A stretch of DNA of 46,343 bases from Thermoanaerobaculia bacterium. GTDB lineage: Bacteria; Acidobacteriota; Thermoanaerobaculia; Multivoradales; J023. The stretch is taken from NCBI GenBank assembly GCA_028066595.1, contig JALCBJ010000014.1, positions 1 to 46,343 on the forward strand, written 5' to 3'. The notes beneath the pieces were generated by a model. It had not been told where the DNA came from. It worked only from the letters and a program-made list of their open reading frames with translations, and did not search any database. Each line of letters begins with the position of its first letter. Position 1 is the first letter of the stretch. The translations under genes and the position numbers were made by a program. This document shows, piece by piece, positions 34,178 to 43,025 of this stretch.

Positions 34178-35479
34178 TCAGGGCGATGTGTCTCCTCGTG
34201 TCAGGACGTACCTACGGTCCGCCTTCAGCTGGTTGATCTGCCACTGGCGAGCACCTCTCGTTCCCGCGAGATCGAGCGCCGTGCGCGTCAACTGCTCTGC
34301 TTCGTCCGCGAGCCCGAGCTCCGAAGCGGCTCGAGCCGCACCGGCCATGGCTGTGTACGCATTCGGGTGCCGCTCCAGCACTTTGCGGTAGAGATCATAG
34401 GCTTCCTGCCACGCCTCTCGACCCAGGTAGTGGGCTGCCGTCGCAGACTGGAGTAGGGGTGTGGAGGACGGAAAGTGTTCTGCGATGGCCGCCTCCAGGA
34501 GCTCGATCTGGTCGGCCTGGTCCTCGCGAACGTAGAAGTTGAGCACGTTGCTCAAGACCCTGGGCGGCAAGAGGAAATCGGTATTGCGCAGGCTCTTCAG
34601 TCTCGCGAAATGGGCCACCACATCTTCAGCTCCGTCGAGAGCGTAGAACTGGGATGCGGTCAGCACGAAGCCTGCGAATTCCTCGCGCAGGGACGCGCGG
34701 AGGCTCGGCAACCCGATGGACCCATGGTTCTCGTCGATGTTCCGTTCGAAGCTCCATTCGAGCCCTGCAGGTGCCTTGCGGTCGAGCAGGTCGGCCAGGG
34801 CCAGAACCCCCATGCCACGCTCGTCGGCTACGGTCAGGTAGAGCCGGCTCGCGAGGTCGGTCTTGGTGTCGAGAACCCGCTCTGCCTCATCGACCAGAGC
34901 TTGATCCTGCCACCACATGCTGGGGCTGATGGCGAAGAAGACCTGGAAGAGATCGGGCCTCTCGAGAAGAGCCGCGACGGTGAACAGCCCTCCCATGGAC
35001 TGTCCCGCCAGGGCTCGATAGCCACCGACTCGGTACTTCGATTCCACGTGGGGGATCAGCTCCTCGTCCAAGAAACGGAGATACTTCGACGCGTCGCCTC
35101 CCTCGTCGCCCAGTGAAGGAGCCATGTTTCGTCGATAGGCGGTCTTTCCTTTGTCGTCGATGGCCACGAAGATCATCTCGGGAATCTGCTCGCTGATCGA
35201 GGACATCTGCTCCAGGAGCCCGGAGACGTAGAGAAAGTGGTAGTCGCCGTCGACCATGTAGAGGATCGGATATCGGCCCGTTTCGTACTCGTGGTACGAC
35301 GCCGGCAGGAACAGGCGCGCCTCGCGTTCTTCGCCCAGGATCTTCGACGCGATCCGTTCCGTCACTACACCCGTCTGGCCCGAGGCGGCAGTACCTAGAA
35401 GGGACCAAGCCGCCGCCAGAAGGCCGAAGGCCATCGCGCGGCGAGAAATCGGGAATCGTATTGTGGTCGTAGATGGCAT
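34178..35479 (-). CDS. secreted alpha/beta-hydrolase (esterase D/IroE-Fes type) with C-terminal TPR-like region
   Basis: A 433-residue exported hydrolase. The signal region is RRAMAFGLLAAAWSLLGTAASG. The catalytic domain (about 40-290) has EAREVRLFLP-type opening (EREARLFLPASYHEY), LYMVDGDYHFL, and the nucleophile elbow LAGQSMGGLF with Ser161; the catalytic His is likely in ENHGSI. These match the putative-esterase family that contains trilactone esterases. After residue 340 the protein ends in TPR-like helices (AWQEAYDLYRKVLERHPNAY), an added part seen in several acidobacterial members. No siderophore genes are nearby, so the substrate is unknown. Confidence 0.85.
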   Translation of the reverse strand: MPSTTTIRFPISRRAMAFGLLAAAWSLLGTAASGQTGVVTERIASKILGEEREARLFLPASYHEYETGRYPILYMVDGDYHFLYVSGLLEQMSSISEQIPEMIFVAIDDKGKTAYRRNMAPSLGDEGGDASKYLRFLDEELIPHVESKYRVGGYRALAGQSMGGLFTVAALLERPDLFQVFFAISPSMWWQDQALVDEAERVLDTKTDLASRLYLTVADERGMGVLALADLLDRKAPAGLEWSFERNIDENHGSIGLPSLRASLREEFAGFVLTASQFYALDGAEDVVAHFARLKSLRNTDFLLPPRVLSNVLNFYVREDQADQIELLEAAIAEHFPSSTPLLQSATAAHYLGREAWQEAYDLYRKVLERHPNAYTAMAGAARAASELGLADEAEQLTRTALDLAGTRGARQWQINQLKADRRYVLTRGDTSP

Positions 35480-35577
35480 CGGGAATTCTCCATGAAGATG
35501 GGTCGAGGCGGGGCAAGGGTACCGGAGCTCCGGTAGGCTAGGTCGGATTCACCGAATCTTCCCGCGGAGCTCAGTTC

Positions 35578-36012
35578 ATGCGAAGACTACTCGGCCGCTC
35601 AGTGCTCGTTGTCTCGGTGCTACTACTTGCGATCCAACTCGTTCCTTACGGCCGCGATCACTCTAACCCCCCTGTCGTGGAAGAACCGGCATGGGACTCG
35701 CCGCGGACGCGGGAGCTCGCGGTCCGGGCGTGTTTCGACTGCCACAGCAACGAGGTCCGTTGGCCCTGGTACTCCCACGTAGCACCTGCCTCGTGGCTGG
35801 TGCAGCACGATGTCGACGAAGCGCGCCGCGAGCTCAACTTCTCGGAGTTTCATCTACCTCAGCACGGAGCCCATAGGGCAGACGATGAAGTGGCCAGGAA
35901 GCAAATGCCGTTGTTCGCATATCTTCTTCTGCATCGGGAAGCTCGGCTCGACGACGCCGAACGGCTTGAGCTGGTCGCGGGTCTGAAGCGCACGTTCGAT
36001 GAGGACGGGTGA
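35578..36012 (+). CDS. membrane-anchored haem-binding (CxxCH) protein
   Basis: A 144-residue protein of the 'haem-binding domain' family (Pfam Haem_bd). An N-terminal hydrophobic helix (about 6-24) exports or anchors it. The haem motif is CFDCHSN with Cys52, Cys55 and His56, followed by the family pattern EVRWPWYSHVAPASWLVQHD and a C-terminal helix. It should carry one c-type haem on the periplasmic side, in electron transfer or redox sensing. No partner gene is adjacent: the left neighbour is a divergent esterase, the right a convergent dihydrouridine synthase. Confidence 0.88.
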   Translation: MRRLLGRSVLVVSVLLLAIQLVPYGRDHSNPPVVEEPAWDSPRTRELAVRACFDCHSNEVRWPWYSHVAPASWLVQHDVDEARRELNFSEFHLPQHGAHRADDEVARKQMPLFAYLLLHREARLDDAERLELVAGLKRTFDEDG

Positions 36013-36121
36013 TCTCCGTCTCGTCGAATTCGATCGAGGGATGCGCCTCCCGGGATCCGTGGGGGAACATGGGCTAGTCCAGACCCTGAGGCTTCGTCTC
36101 GTGTGGTCCGGCCGGCGTTGG

Positions 36122-37144
36122 TCACGCGATTCCGAAATCGGTGATGCCGGGCGGTTCGTCGAGTACCTCATCGGCCAGCCGATCCATCGCTTCCTCGAAG
36201 ACTTCCGGGCCGGCGCCAGGACGTTGGGGGCCTTCGGTCAGCATCCGGCGCCAGACGCGGGCGCCGGGTCGTCCGGTGAAGAGCTGGAGCAGGTGCCGCG
36301 TGAGCCACGCCAAGGGTATCCCTCCCGACAGCTTGGCCTCCACGTAAGGTAGATAGGCCGTGATCGCCTGCCGTCGGCTGGCGACCGGTGCATCCTGAGC
36401 GAAGAACCTCGGGTCGGCCTGTGCGAAGATCCACGGGTCGTCGTAGGCGGCGCGGCCGATCATCACGGCGTCTACGTGACCGAGATGCTCCTCGGCCTGC
36501 TGGAGGTTCAAGACGCCGCCATTGATCTCGATCACCAGCCCGGGGAACTCACGCTTCAGACGGTAGACGTCGTGGTAGCGAAGTGGTGGAATCTCGCGAT
36601 TCTGTTTCGGCGACAGTCCCGAGAGCCAGGCCTTGCGCGCATGGACGGAGAACCGGTCGGCTTCGGCCTCCCGCACCACTTCGACGAACTGCCGCATGTC
36701 CTCATATCGATCGAGGTCGTCGATACCGATTCGATGCTTGACGGTAACCGGTAGATCGACCTCCGCCCGCATGGCCGCGACAGCGTCCTTGACGTGCTCC
36801 GGCCGAGCCATCAGGCAGGCGCCGAAACGTCCGCTCTGGACCCGGTCACTAGGACATCCGACGTTCAGGTTCACCTCGTCGTAGCCACGCTCTTCCGCCC
36901 AGCGGGCGCATTGCCGCAGCTCCTCGGGATCATCGCCACCCAACTGCAGGGACAACGGACGCTCGGCGTCGTCGAAATCGAGGAATCGGTCACGATCGCC
37001 TCGCAGCAGTGCGCCGGTGGTCACCATTTCTGTGTAGAGCAGCGTCTGTCGGGTCAGGATGCGCAGGAAGGATCGAAAAAACCGGTCCGTTCGATCCATC
37101 ATCGGCGCGACGGAGAGCGGGCGAACCTCTCCTCGAAGGGTCAT
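36122..37144 (-). CDS. dusA: tRNA-dihydrouridine synthase, DusA type
   Basis: A 340-residue FMN enzyme that reduces uridines in the D-loop of tRNA. It begins PLSVAPMMDRTDR, with YTEMVTTGALLRGDR next, and has NLNVGCPSDRVQ followed by the active-site GRFGACLM (Cys110). VHARKAWLSGLSPKQNR and VMIGRAAYDDPWIFA are characteristic of DusA rather than DusB or DusC. I choose the ATG at 37144; an upstream start at 37231 would add a low-complexity segment. It stands apart from the genes around it. Confidence 0.93.
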   Translation of the reverse strand: MTLRGEVRPLSVAPMMDRTDRFFRSFLRILTRQTLLYTEMVTTGALLRGDRDRFLDFDDAERPLSLQLGGDDPEELRQCARWAEERGYDEVNLNVGCPSDRVQSGRFGACLMARPEHVKDAVAAMRAEVDLPVTVKHRIGIDDLDRYEDMRQFVEVVREAEADRFSVHARKAWLSGLSPKQNREIPPLRYHDVYRLKREFPGLVIEINGGVLNLQQAEEHLGHVDAVMIGRAAYDDPWIFAQADPRFFAQDAPVASRRQAITAYLPYVEAKLSGGIPLAWLTRHLLQLFTGRPGARVWRRMLTEGPQRPGAGPEVFEEAMDRLADEVLDEPPGITDFGIA

Positions 37145-37309
37145 CGCTCGGAACCTACTGGCGGTTGTCGAACCGACGGTCGAGGCAGGTGGGCAGGAGC
37201 GGCCCTGAGTCCGTTCGTCGAGCCGCTGCACACGGAAGCTGTCTGGGCTCCGGACTCGTCTTGATGCCGCAGCGAGAGTCGGCCAGGCTGATCGGTGCGG
37301 TTTCCCGCT

Positions 37310-38275
37310 TCATACGAAGCGGTCGCCGACCCGCAACATCTCGCGCTGAGCGAAGCTCGAGGCCGACTCGGGATCGTGCCCGGGCCGCTGCAGCTTGACG
37401 ACGCCGAACACCGTATCGTCAGCGCAGAGCACCGCCAGCTTGCCCTGGCGCATGCCGAGATAAGTTCCGATCTCTCCCGAGGTGTACTTCTCCCAGCCCA
37501 ACGGTATACCCGACCAGATCTTCACCGGGCGGCGGTTGCAATGGCAGTGGAGCCCGCCCGGCGTGAATGCTCGCATGCGGTTGAAGACACCCTCCGCGTC
37601 CATCGACCACGGCACCTTGCGATATCGCTTTCCCATCCTCGGGGTCTTGGTGGCGATACGGTGGTTCTGCCGTCGACCCTTGGGCAGGCCCTTCTTGCGG
37701 TCCATCTTCTTGATCGCCTGGGTCGTCACGTCCTTGGTGATCTTCAGCACCCGCGGCATGACGAGACGGTAGGTCTCCTTCTTGCCGAGGGAATCCTCTT
37801 CTTGCACGACGATGTCGCCTGCCCAAGGCTCCTCGTCGACGAGGTAAGCGGTGGAACCGATGCGGTTGTAGCCGTCCGCGATGAGCGCGCGTACCGCATG
37901 TGCTCCTCGGTATTTCGGCAGTGTCGACGGATGGATGCCGATAGCACCTCGTTCGGCGCGGGTCACCAGCTCCATCGGCAACGGGCGACCGAAGTCGGAA
38001 ACCACCAACAGGTCGGGCTCGATCTGGGCGATTCGCTCGTGAAGGCTGTCCTCCATGGCTCTACGGGAGCGCACGCGGGGTATGTCGCGTGCACGAGCCC
38101 ACTCGACCACCTCGTGATGCTCTTCTTGCTCGTCGAATCCGTCCAGGGGTCGGATGCCCGCCTCCGGACGCGAGACGATGAGCTCGGGAACGAGGCCCAA
38201 TTCTTCCAGAGCTTCGAGGGACGCGACGGCACTGGCGTGCGTGCCGAAGAAGACGACCTTCTTGAGATGCTTCAT
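37310..38275 (-). CDS. formyltransferase-family protein with atypical active site
   Basis: A 321-residue protein of the methionyl-tRNA/GAR formyltransferase superfamily. The N-terminus KKVVFFGTHASAVASLEAL is the usual nucleotide-like fold start and GIHPSTLPKYRGAHAV matches the family loop normally written NxHxSLLPxxRG. The catalytic triad of the family is Asn, His and Asp. By eye the Asn is Gly113, His115 is present, and the Asp position in the following DxGxDTGD loop reads DEEPWAGD, with Trp151 at the expected place. A basic insert (about 185-225) follows. It may be the organism's divergent Fmt or a different transferase. An in-frame GTG two codons upstream is possible. Confidence 0.75.
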   Translation of the reverse strand: MKHLKKVVFFGTHASAVASLEALEELGLVPELIVSRPEAGIRPLDGFDEQEEHHEVVEWARARDIPRVRSRRAMEDSLHERIAQIEPDLLVVSDFGRPLPMELVTRAERGAIGIHPSTLPKYRGAHAVRALIADGYNRIGSTAYLVDEEPWAGDIVVQEEDSLGKKETYRLVMPRVLKITKDVTTQAIKKMDRKKGLPKGRRQNHRIATKTPRMGKRYRKVPWSMDAEGVFNRMRAFTPGGLHCHCNRRPVKIWSGIPLGWEKYTSGEIGTYLGMRQGKLAVLCADDTVFGVVKLQRPGHDPESASSFAQREMLRVGDRFV

Positions 38276-38335
38276 TGGCACGATGGTAGCAAAGCTGTGC
38301 CGCCGCGCTACGCCCTACGTCTTCCTGTACACGTC

Positions 38336-40066
38336 CTACTTCTTCTTGTGCTCGGCCACCCAGCGTTTGTGATCTTCGGCATTCTGTACCCAGGGCTTGC
38401 GTTCGAAGTAGCTGTCGGTCAGCTTCTTCGTCAGGCCGGAAAGCAGCACCAAGGCCACAAGGTTGGGGAAGGTCACCAAGCCGAGCGCGATGTCACCAAG
38501 AGCCCAAATGGTGTCGAGGGAAAGCACCGCACCTACGAAGTGCATGGTCACGAAGAGCACTTTGTAGGGCAGGATCGCCTTCGGACCCCAGATGTAGTTG
38601 GCGCAGCGATCGCCGTAGTAGCTCCACGAGATGGCGGTGGAGATGCCGAAGAGCAGCACGCTCAGGAGGACGATCATCCCGCCCCAATCTCCCGGCAGGC
38701 CGCGCTCGAAGGCCAGTTTGGTAAGCGGCGCGCCGCTCTCGTAGGCCTTGGTGTGGAGGCTCGCGTATTCGGTGCCGTCGGTGCCGACGATCTTGCTCTC
38801 CGACACCAGGATCTCGCCGGAGAAGGGTCGGGTACGCTCGGCGTCGACATAGAGCGTGTCGACCTCGGCCTCGTGCCAGCCCAGTAGAACGTCGCCGCCG
38901 GATTGGTGGCCTTCGACGATGACGACCTTGTCGGGTGCCGAGCCCTGAACCGTCATGCCCGACGCGTCCGTCTCCACCCAAGCGACATCGCCGGAGAGGT
39001 CGAATTCCGTCGGGATCCGTTCCGACCACACACCGGTGATCAGAATCACCAAACCCGTCATGGTGCAGATGACCAACGTGTCGATGAACGGTTCGAGGAG
39101 GGCGACCACACCCTCGGACACCGGCTCGTCGGTCTTTGCCGCAGCGTGGGCGATGGGTGCCGAGCCCTGACCCGCTTCGTTCGAGAACAGGCCACGCTTG
39201 ATGCCCCACATCATCGTCACCAGCACTGCGCCGGTGCCGGTACCCGCGACGCCGGCGGTCGGGTTGAAGGCCTGCTGGAAGATGTAGGCGAAGGTGGGAG
39301 CGATTTCCCCTGCGTTCATCAGAAGGATAGTCAGCGCGCCGCCGACGTAGATCACCGCCATCACCGGCGCCAGGATGCTGGTGACGCGGCCGATGCGGCG
39401 GATGCCGCCGAGAATGACGGCCGCGACGAGGGTAGCGGTGACCAACCCGGTAGCCCAGGTCGGCAACGACCAGTTGGTCGCAACGGTGTCGGCCACGGTG
39501 TTGGCCTGGACTGCATTACCGGTGAGGAACGAGGTCAGAATCAGGGCCAGCGAAAAGAAGATCGCTACGGGCTTCCATTTCGAGCCCAGGCCGCGCTCGA
39601 TGTAGTACATCGGGCCGCCGGACACGGAACCTTCCCATCCCTCGGGGTCTTTGTCGTCGAATTCGACCTGGCGAAACTGCTGGGCCAAGGTGACCTCGCC
39701 GTACTTCAGCGCCATACCGAAGAACGCCGTCACCCACATCCAAAAGAGCGCGCCGGGGCCGCCCCAGTGGATGGCGATCGCGACGCCTGCGATGTTGCCG
39801 ATCCCGACGGTGGCCGACAACGCCGTGGTCAACGCCTGGAAATGAGAGACGTCGCCCGGCTCATTCGGATCATCGTATTTTCCGGTGGCGACGCCGAAGC
39901 CGTGGGGCAGCTTGCGCAGCTGGATGAAGCCGAGTCGCAGGGTGAAGAGGATTCCTGTTCCCAGCAAGGCGATAACGATGAACGGAATGCTCTGATCGCC
40001 GACCGGGATGCCTCGCTCCCAGACCAGTGCGTTGGCCCAATTGACAAAAGCTTCGAACGTCTCCAT
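38336..40066 (-). CDS. sodium:alanine/glycine symporter (AGCS family) with extracytoplasmic insertion
   Basis: A 576-residue inner-membrane symporter that imports alanine or glycine with sodium. The family signature is seen in GIGNIAGVAIAIHWGGPGAL and in GLFSNEAGQGSAPIAHAAAK. Start 40066 is preceded by AAGGAG. Compared with usual members (about 450-500 residues), this one has an extra hydrophilic segment of roughly 110 residues (about 345-457) between two helices, on the outer side if topology is normal. It sits between the formyltransferase and rnc on the same strand with short spacers. No glycine riboswitch is seen upstream. Confidence 0.9.
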   Translation of the reverse strand: METFEAFVNWANALVWERGIPVGDQSIPFIVIALLGTGILFTLRLGFIQLRKLPHGFGVATGKYDDPNEPGDVSHFQALTTALSATVGIGNIAGVAIAIHWGGPGALFWMWVTAFFGMALKYGEVTLAQQFRQVEFDDKDPEGWEGSVSGGPMYYIERGLGSKWKPVAIFFSLALILTSFLTGNAVQANTVADTVATNWSLPTWATGLVTATLVAAVILGGIRRIGRVTSILAPVMAVIYVGGALTILLMNAGEIAPTFAYIFQQAFNPTAGVAGTGTGAVLVTMMWGIKRGLFSNEAGQGSAPIAHAAAKTDEPVSEGVVALLEPFIDTLVICTMTGLVILITGVWSERIPTEFDLSGDVAWVETDASGMTVQGSAPDKVVIVEGHQSGGDVLLGWHEAEVDTLYVDAERTRPFSGEILVSESKIVGTDGTEYASLHTKAYESGAPLTKLAFERGLPGDWGGMIVLLSVLLFGISTAISWSYYGDRCANYIWGPKAILPYKVLFVTMHFVGAVLSLDTIWALGDIALGLVTFPNLVALVLLSGLTKKLTDSYFERKPWVQNAEDHKRWVAEHKKK

Positions 40067-40169
40067 GGATTTCTCCTTGGCTGCAGGTCTGAGAACAGGC
40101 TGGCTGGGAACGGAAGGGAAGGGTCCGTCGCGGGGTGAGCGTGACGTTGTATATCACGCGAAGGCAGGG

Positions 40170-40928
40170 TCACTCGGTTTCGGTTTCGAGGCGGAGCAGA
40201 GCCTGGGCCGCCGCTTGCTGCTCTGCGCTCTTCTTGGAGCGCCCGGCGGCGGAGCCGAGGACCTCACCGTCGAGAATGCACTCGACGCGGAAAGTCTTAC
40301 TGTGATCCGGGCCAGACGTCTCCACCAATCGGTAGGTCGGCAGGCCCCGGCCTTCACCTTGGAGGAGCTCCTGGAGATGGGTCTTCGAATCTGCGGGTGC
40401 GATGCGGCCCCGCGCTTCCAGGCCACGCTCCAAGACGTGCTCGATCAGAGAACGGGCAGCGTCGAAACCACCGTCGAGATAGACCGCGCCGAAGAGCGCC
40501 TCGACGGCGTCCGCCAGGATCGATCGCTTGTCACGTCCTCCGGATCGTTCTTCGCCCACGCCTAGCCGCAGCATGGGGCCGAGCTCGACGGCGCGGGCGT
40601 AGTCGGCCAGGACGGGAGCCGACACGAGGTAGCTCTTCAGCTTGGCCAGTCTGCCTTCGGAACGGTCGGGATAGCGCAGGAAGAGCCACTGCGAGGTGAC
40701 CAGTCCGAGCACGGCATCGCCGAGGAATTCCAAACGCTCGTAGTTGTCGTCCCGGTCCTGCTCATTGGCCCACGAGCTGTGGGTCAGGGCGCGCACTGGC
40801 AACGATGCATCGCGGAACGCGTGGCCCAGCTGTTGCTCCAGTCCGCGTATCTGGTCTCGTGTCGGTCGCTCTTCACCCGAGGTGCCTTCGTGTAGCAACT
40901 CGGCGCCCAGCGGCACGATGTTGGTCAT
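40170..40928 (-). CDS. rnc: ribonuclease III
   Basis: A 252-residue double-strand-specific endoribonuclease. The catalytic domain has HSSWANEQ, the signature NYERLEFLGDAVLGLV, and LADAVEALFGAVYLDGG with the second acidic metal ligand. The C-terminal dsRNA-binding domain starts at DSKTHLQELLQGEGRG and contains GSAAGRSKKSAEQQAAAQAL. It follows mutL by 14 bases, so the two are probably co-transcribed. A short N-terminal extension (about 25 residues) precedes the domain. Confidence 0.95.
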   Translation of the reverse strand: MTNIVPLGAELLHEGTSGEERPTRDQIRGLEQQLGHAFRDASLPVRALTHSSWANEQDRDDNYERLEFLGDAVLGLVTSQWLFLRYPDRSEGRLAKLKSYLVSAPVLADYARAVELGPMLRLGVGEERSGGRDKRSILADAVEALFGAVYLDGGFDAARSLIEHVLERGLEARGRIAPADSKTHLQELLQGEGRGLPTYRLVETSGPDHSKTFRVECILDGEVLGSAAGRSKKSAEQQAAAQALLRLETETE

Positions 40929-40942
40929 CTCGATTCTCCTCT

Positions 40943-42922
40943 TCAGCCGCGACGCCCGAACCGTCGCTCCATCTCCGTGTCGCTCATGTGGAGCACCGTC
41001 GGGCGGCCGTGTGGGCAGGCGTAGGGCTGGCTACATGCGAAGAGGTCGCTGATCAGGGTCTCCATCTCTTCCTGCGCCAGAGGGCGATGTATCTTGATCG
41101 CGGCTTTGCAGGACATGTCCGCCGCGATCTCCTCCAACAACCTGCGGCGTACCCATCGCACTGCCGCCGACGTCTCGTCCGACCGGTCGTCCGTTGTCTC
41201 TCCGGACTCGTCGCCATCGCCTGCCGATTCGGACCCGCCGAGATCCTCGGCCGTCGCGAGGTTGTGGAGGATCCTCTCCGCGCGATCTGCCGACAGCCCC
41301 TCCGGCACCGAGGTCAACGCCACGGTGGTGCCGGACATGGAGCGCACCTCGAAACCGCTGTGTTCGAGCGACGGCGTCAGCTGTTGCAAGCGTAGCGCCT
41401 CGGCGGGCGCCAGCTCGAGCAGCACCGGCTCCAGGAGTCGCTGGCTCGCTGAAGCCTGGGCCGCCATACCGCGCCGAAGTTGCTCGTACAGAAGCCGCTC
41501 GTGGGCTGCATGTTGATCCACGAGATAGAGGCCGTCGTGGCCTTCGAGCAAGATCAACGAACCCTTGTATTGGCCGACGATGCGAAACGGCGTCAGGCGT
41601 TTGCCGCGTCCGGCGAGAGGCGAATCGCCACGGCGGATCGGCTCGAACGTGGGGCGTGCAATGGAACCGATGGTCGATCCGGCCGGTAGCGGCGGCCCAA
41701 CCTCGGCGCCGCGGTCCGGCGGTGCGTACGCTTCGGGAGATCCCGGTCGCCAGTTGGTGTCGTATTCGCGGCCCGTAGAGGCGACCTCGTCGCTCTCGTG
41801 ATGTACGTTGCCGTCGACTCGCTGGCGCCCGCCGAGGCCTTCCCAGGCTGCGGGTAGGTCTGGCAGGCTGCGCGGCGTACCTAGGGGTGCCTCGCCTTCT
41901 GCGCGGGCCAGGTCGAGGGTGGCACGCAGCGCCTCCTCGACGCGGTCGACGAACCTGAGATCGCGAAACCGTACCTCGGCCTTCTGAGGGTGGACGTTCA
42001 CGTCCACGCGCTCGGGAAGTACCTCCAGGAAAAGAAAGAGTGCCGGAAAGTCCTCGCTACGCCACACGTCTCGGACGCTGCGGTAGAACCGGGCGAGCAA
42101 CATCCGGTCGCGGACCAGACGGCGGTTGACGTAGAGGAAGAGACGTCGCCCACGAGTTGTGGAAGCGTCACCGACGAACCCCGAGATCGCTTCCTCGTCG
42201 CCTACGAAGTCCGTCGGGATCTCGTGCAGTTTAGTTGCTAGCTCGCGGCCGAAGACCTGCGTGATCCGCTCCTTCAACCCGGGGATGTCAGGACCTTCCA
42301 GATCTTGGTCCCCGGATGCCGAGGGCACTGTCTCCAGCAGCGTCCGATCTTCGTGCATCAAGGAAAAACGCGTACCGGGGTGAGCCAGGGCGTATCCCTG
42401 CATGACCTCGACGCAGCGGCGGAGCTCGGTGGCGGGCTGCTTCAGAAACTTGCGGCGAGCCGGCACGTTGAAGAACAGAGAGCCGATCTCGATCGAGGTG
42501 CCGCGAGGATGGCTGATGGGCTCCGCCTTGCGCACATGGCCACCTTCGATCCGCACCAGGTTTCCGTCACCGGCGTCCCGAGCCGTGCGAAGCTCGACGC
42601 GGGAGACCGAGGCGATCGAGGCTAGTGCTTCGCCGCGGAACCCGAGGGTCGCGACGCGCTCCAGATCGTCGAAGTCGGCTATCTTCGACGTGGCGTGTCG
42701 ATCGAATGCCAGCAGCGCGTCGTCGGCACCCATACCCTTGCCGTCGTCGCGCACGAAGATCCGGCGTTTGCCACCCGCTGCCAGTTCCACCCGGACATCG
42801 CCGGCGCCGGCGTCGAGGCTGTTTTCCACCAGCTCCTTGACCACCGACGCCGGACGCTCCACGACTTCGCCAGCGGCGATCTTGGAGACGAGCCGGTCGT
42901 CGAGAAGGCGGATCTCAGGCAT
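40943..42922 (-). CDS. mutL: DNA mismatch repair protein MutL (endonuclease-type)
   Basis: A 659-residue protein. The GHKL ATPase has the N-terminal IRLLDDRLVSKIAAGEVVER, then VVKELVENSLDAGA, RDDGKGM and FRGEALASI. The C-terminal domain holds the metal-binding endonuclease motif DQHAAHERLLYE (from Asp469), fitting DQHA-x2-E-x4-E, plus CKAAIK and CPHGRP. It is therefore a nicking MutL, as in bacteria without MutH. A poorly conserved Gly/Glu-rich linker joins the domains. It lies between glyS (103-base gap) and rnc (14-base gap) on the same strand. No mutS is in the window. Confidence 0.95.
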   Translation of the reverse strand: MPEIRLLDDRLVSKIAAGEVVERPASVVKELVENSLDAGAGDVRVELAAGGKRRIFVRDDGKGMGADDALLAFDRHATSKIADFDDLERVATLGFRGEALASIASVSRVELRTARDAGDGNLVRIEGGHVRKAEPISHPRGTSIEIGSLFFNVPARRKFLKQPATELRRCVEVMQGYALAHPGTRFSLMHEDRTLLETVPSASGDQDLEGPDIPGLKERITQVFGRELATKLHEIPTDFVGDEEAISGFVGDASTTRGRRLFLYVNRRLVRDRMLLARFYRSVRDVWRSEDFPALFLFLEVLPERVDVNVHPQKAEVRFRDLRFVDRVEEALRATLDLARAEGEAPLGTPRSLPDLPAAWEGLGGRQRVDGNVHHESDEVASTGREYDTNWRPGSPEAYAPPDRGAEVGPPLPAGSTIGSIARPTFEPIRRGDSPLAGRGKRLTPFRIVGQYKGSLILLEGHDGLYLVDQHAAHERLLYEQLRRGMAAQASASQRLLEPVLLELAPAEALRLQQLTPSLEHSGFEVRSMSGTTVALTSVPEGLSADRAERILHNLATAEDLGGSESAGDGDESGETTDDRSDETSAAVRWVRRRLLEEIAADMSCKAAIKIHRPLAQEEMETLISDLFACSQPYACPHGRPTVLHMSDTEMERRFGRRG

Positions 42923-43025
42923 CGGTTGCTCTCATCCTCCCTCATCTGTCGAGAGAGATGACAGACAAGGGCCGAATGGGTCGAGCAGCGGTACCTTTTG
43001 CCGCGAGTGGGTGGTGACGGTGACC

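Noticed and set aside
40139..40159. GCGTGA/TCACGC inverted repeat between the symporter and rnc
   Set aside because: Only six pairs with a nine-base loop and no T-run. This is too weak to call a terminator.
40067..40169. Glycine riboswitch before the symporter
   Set aside because: Searched because such symporters are often controlled this way; none of the conserved glycine aptamer segments is present.
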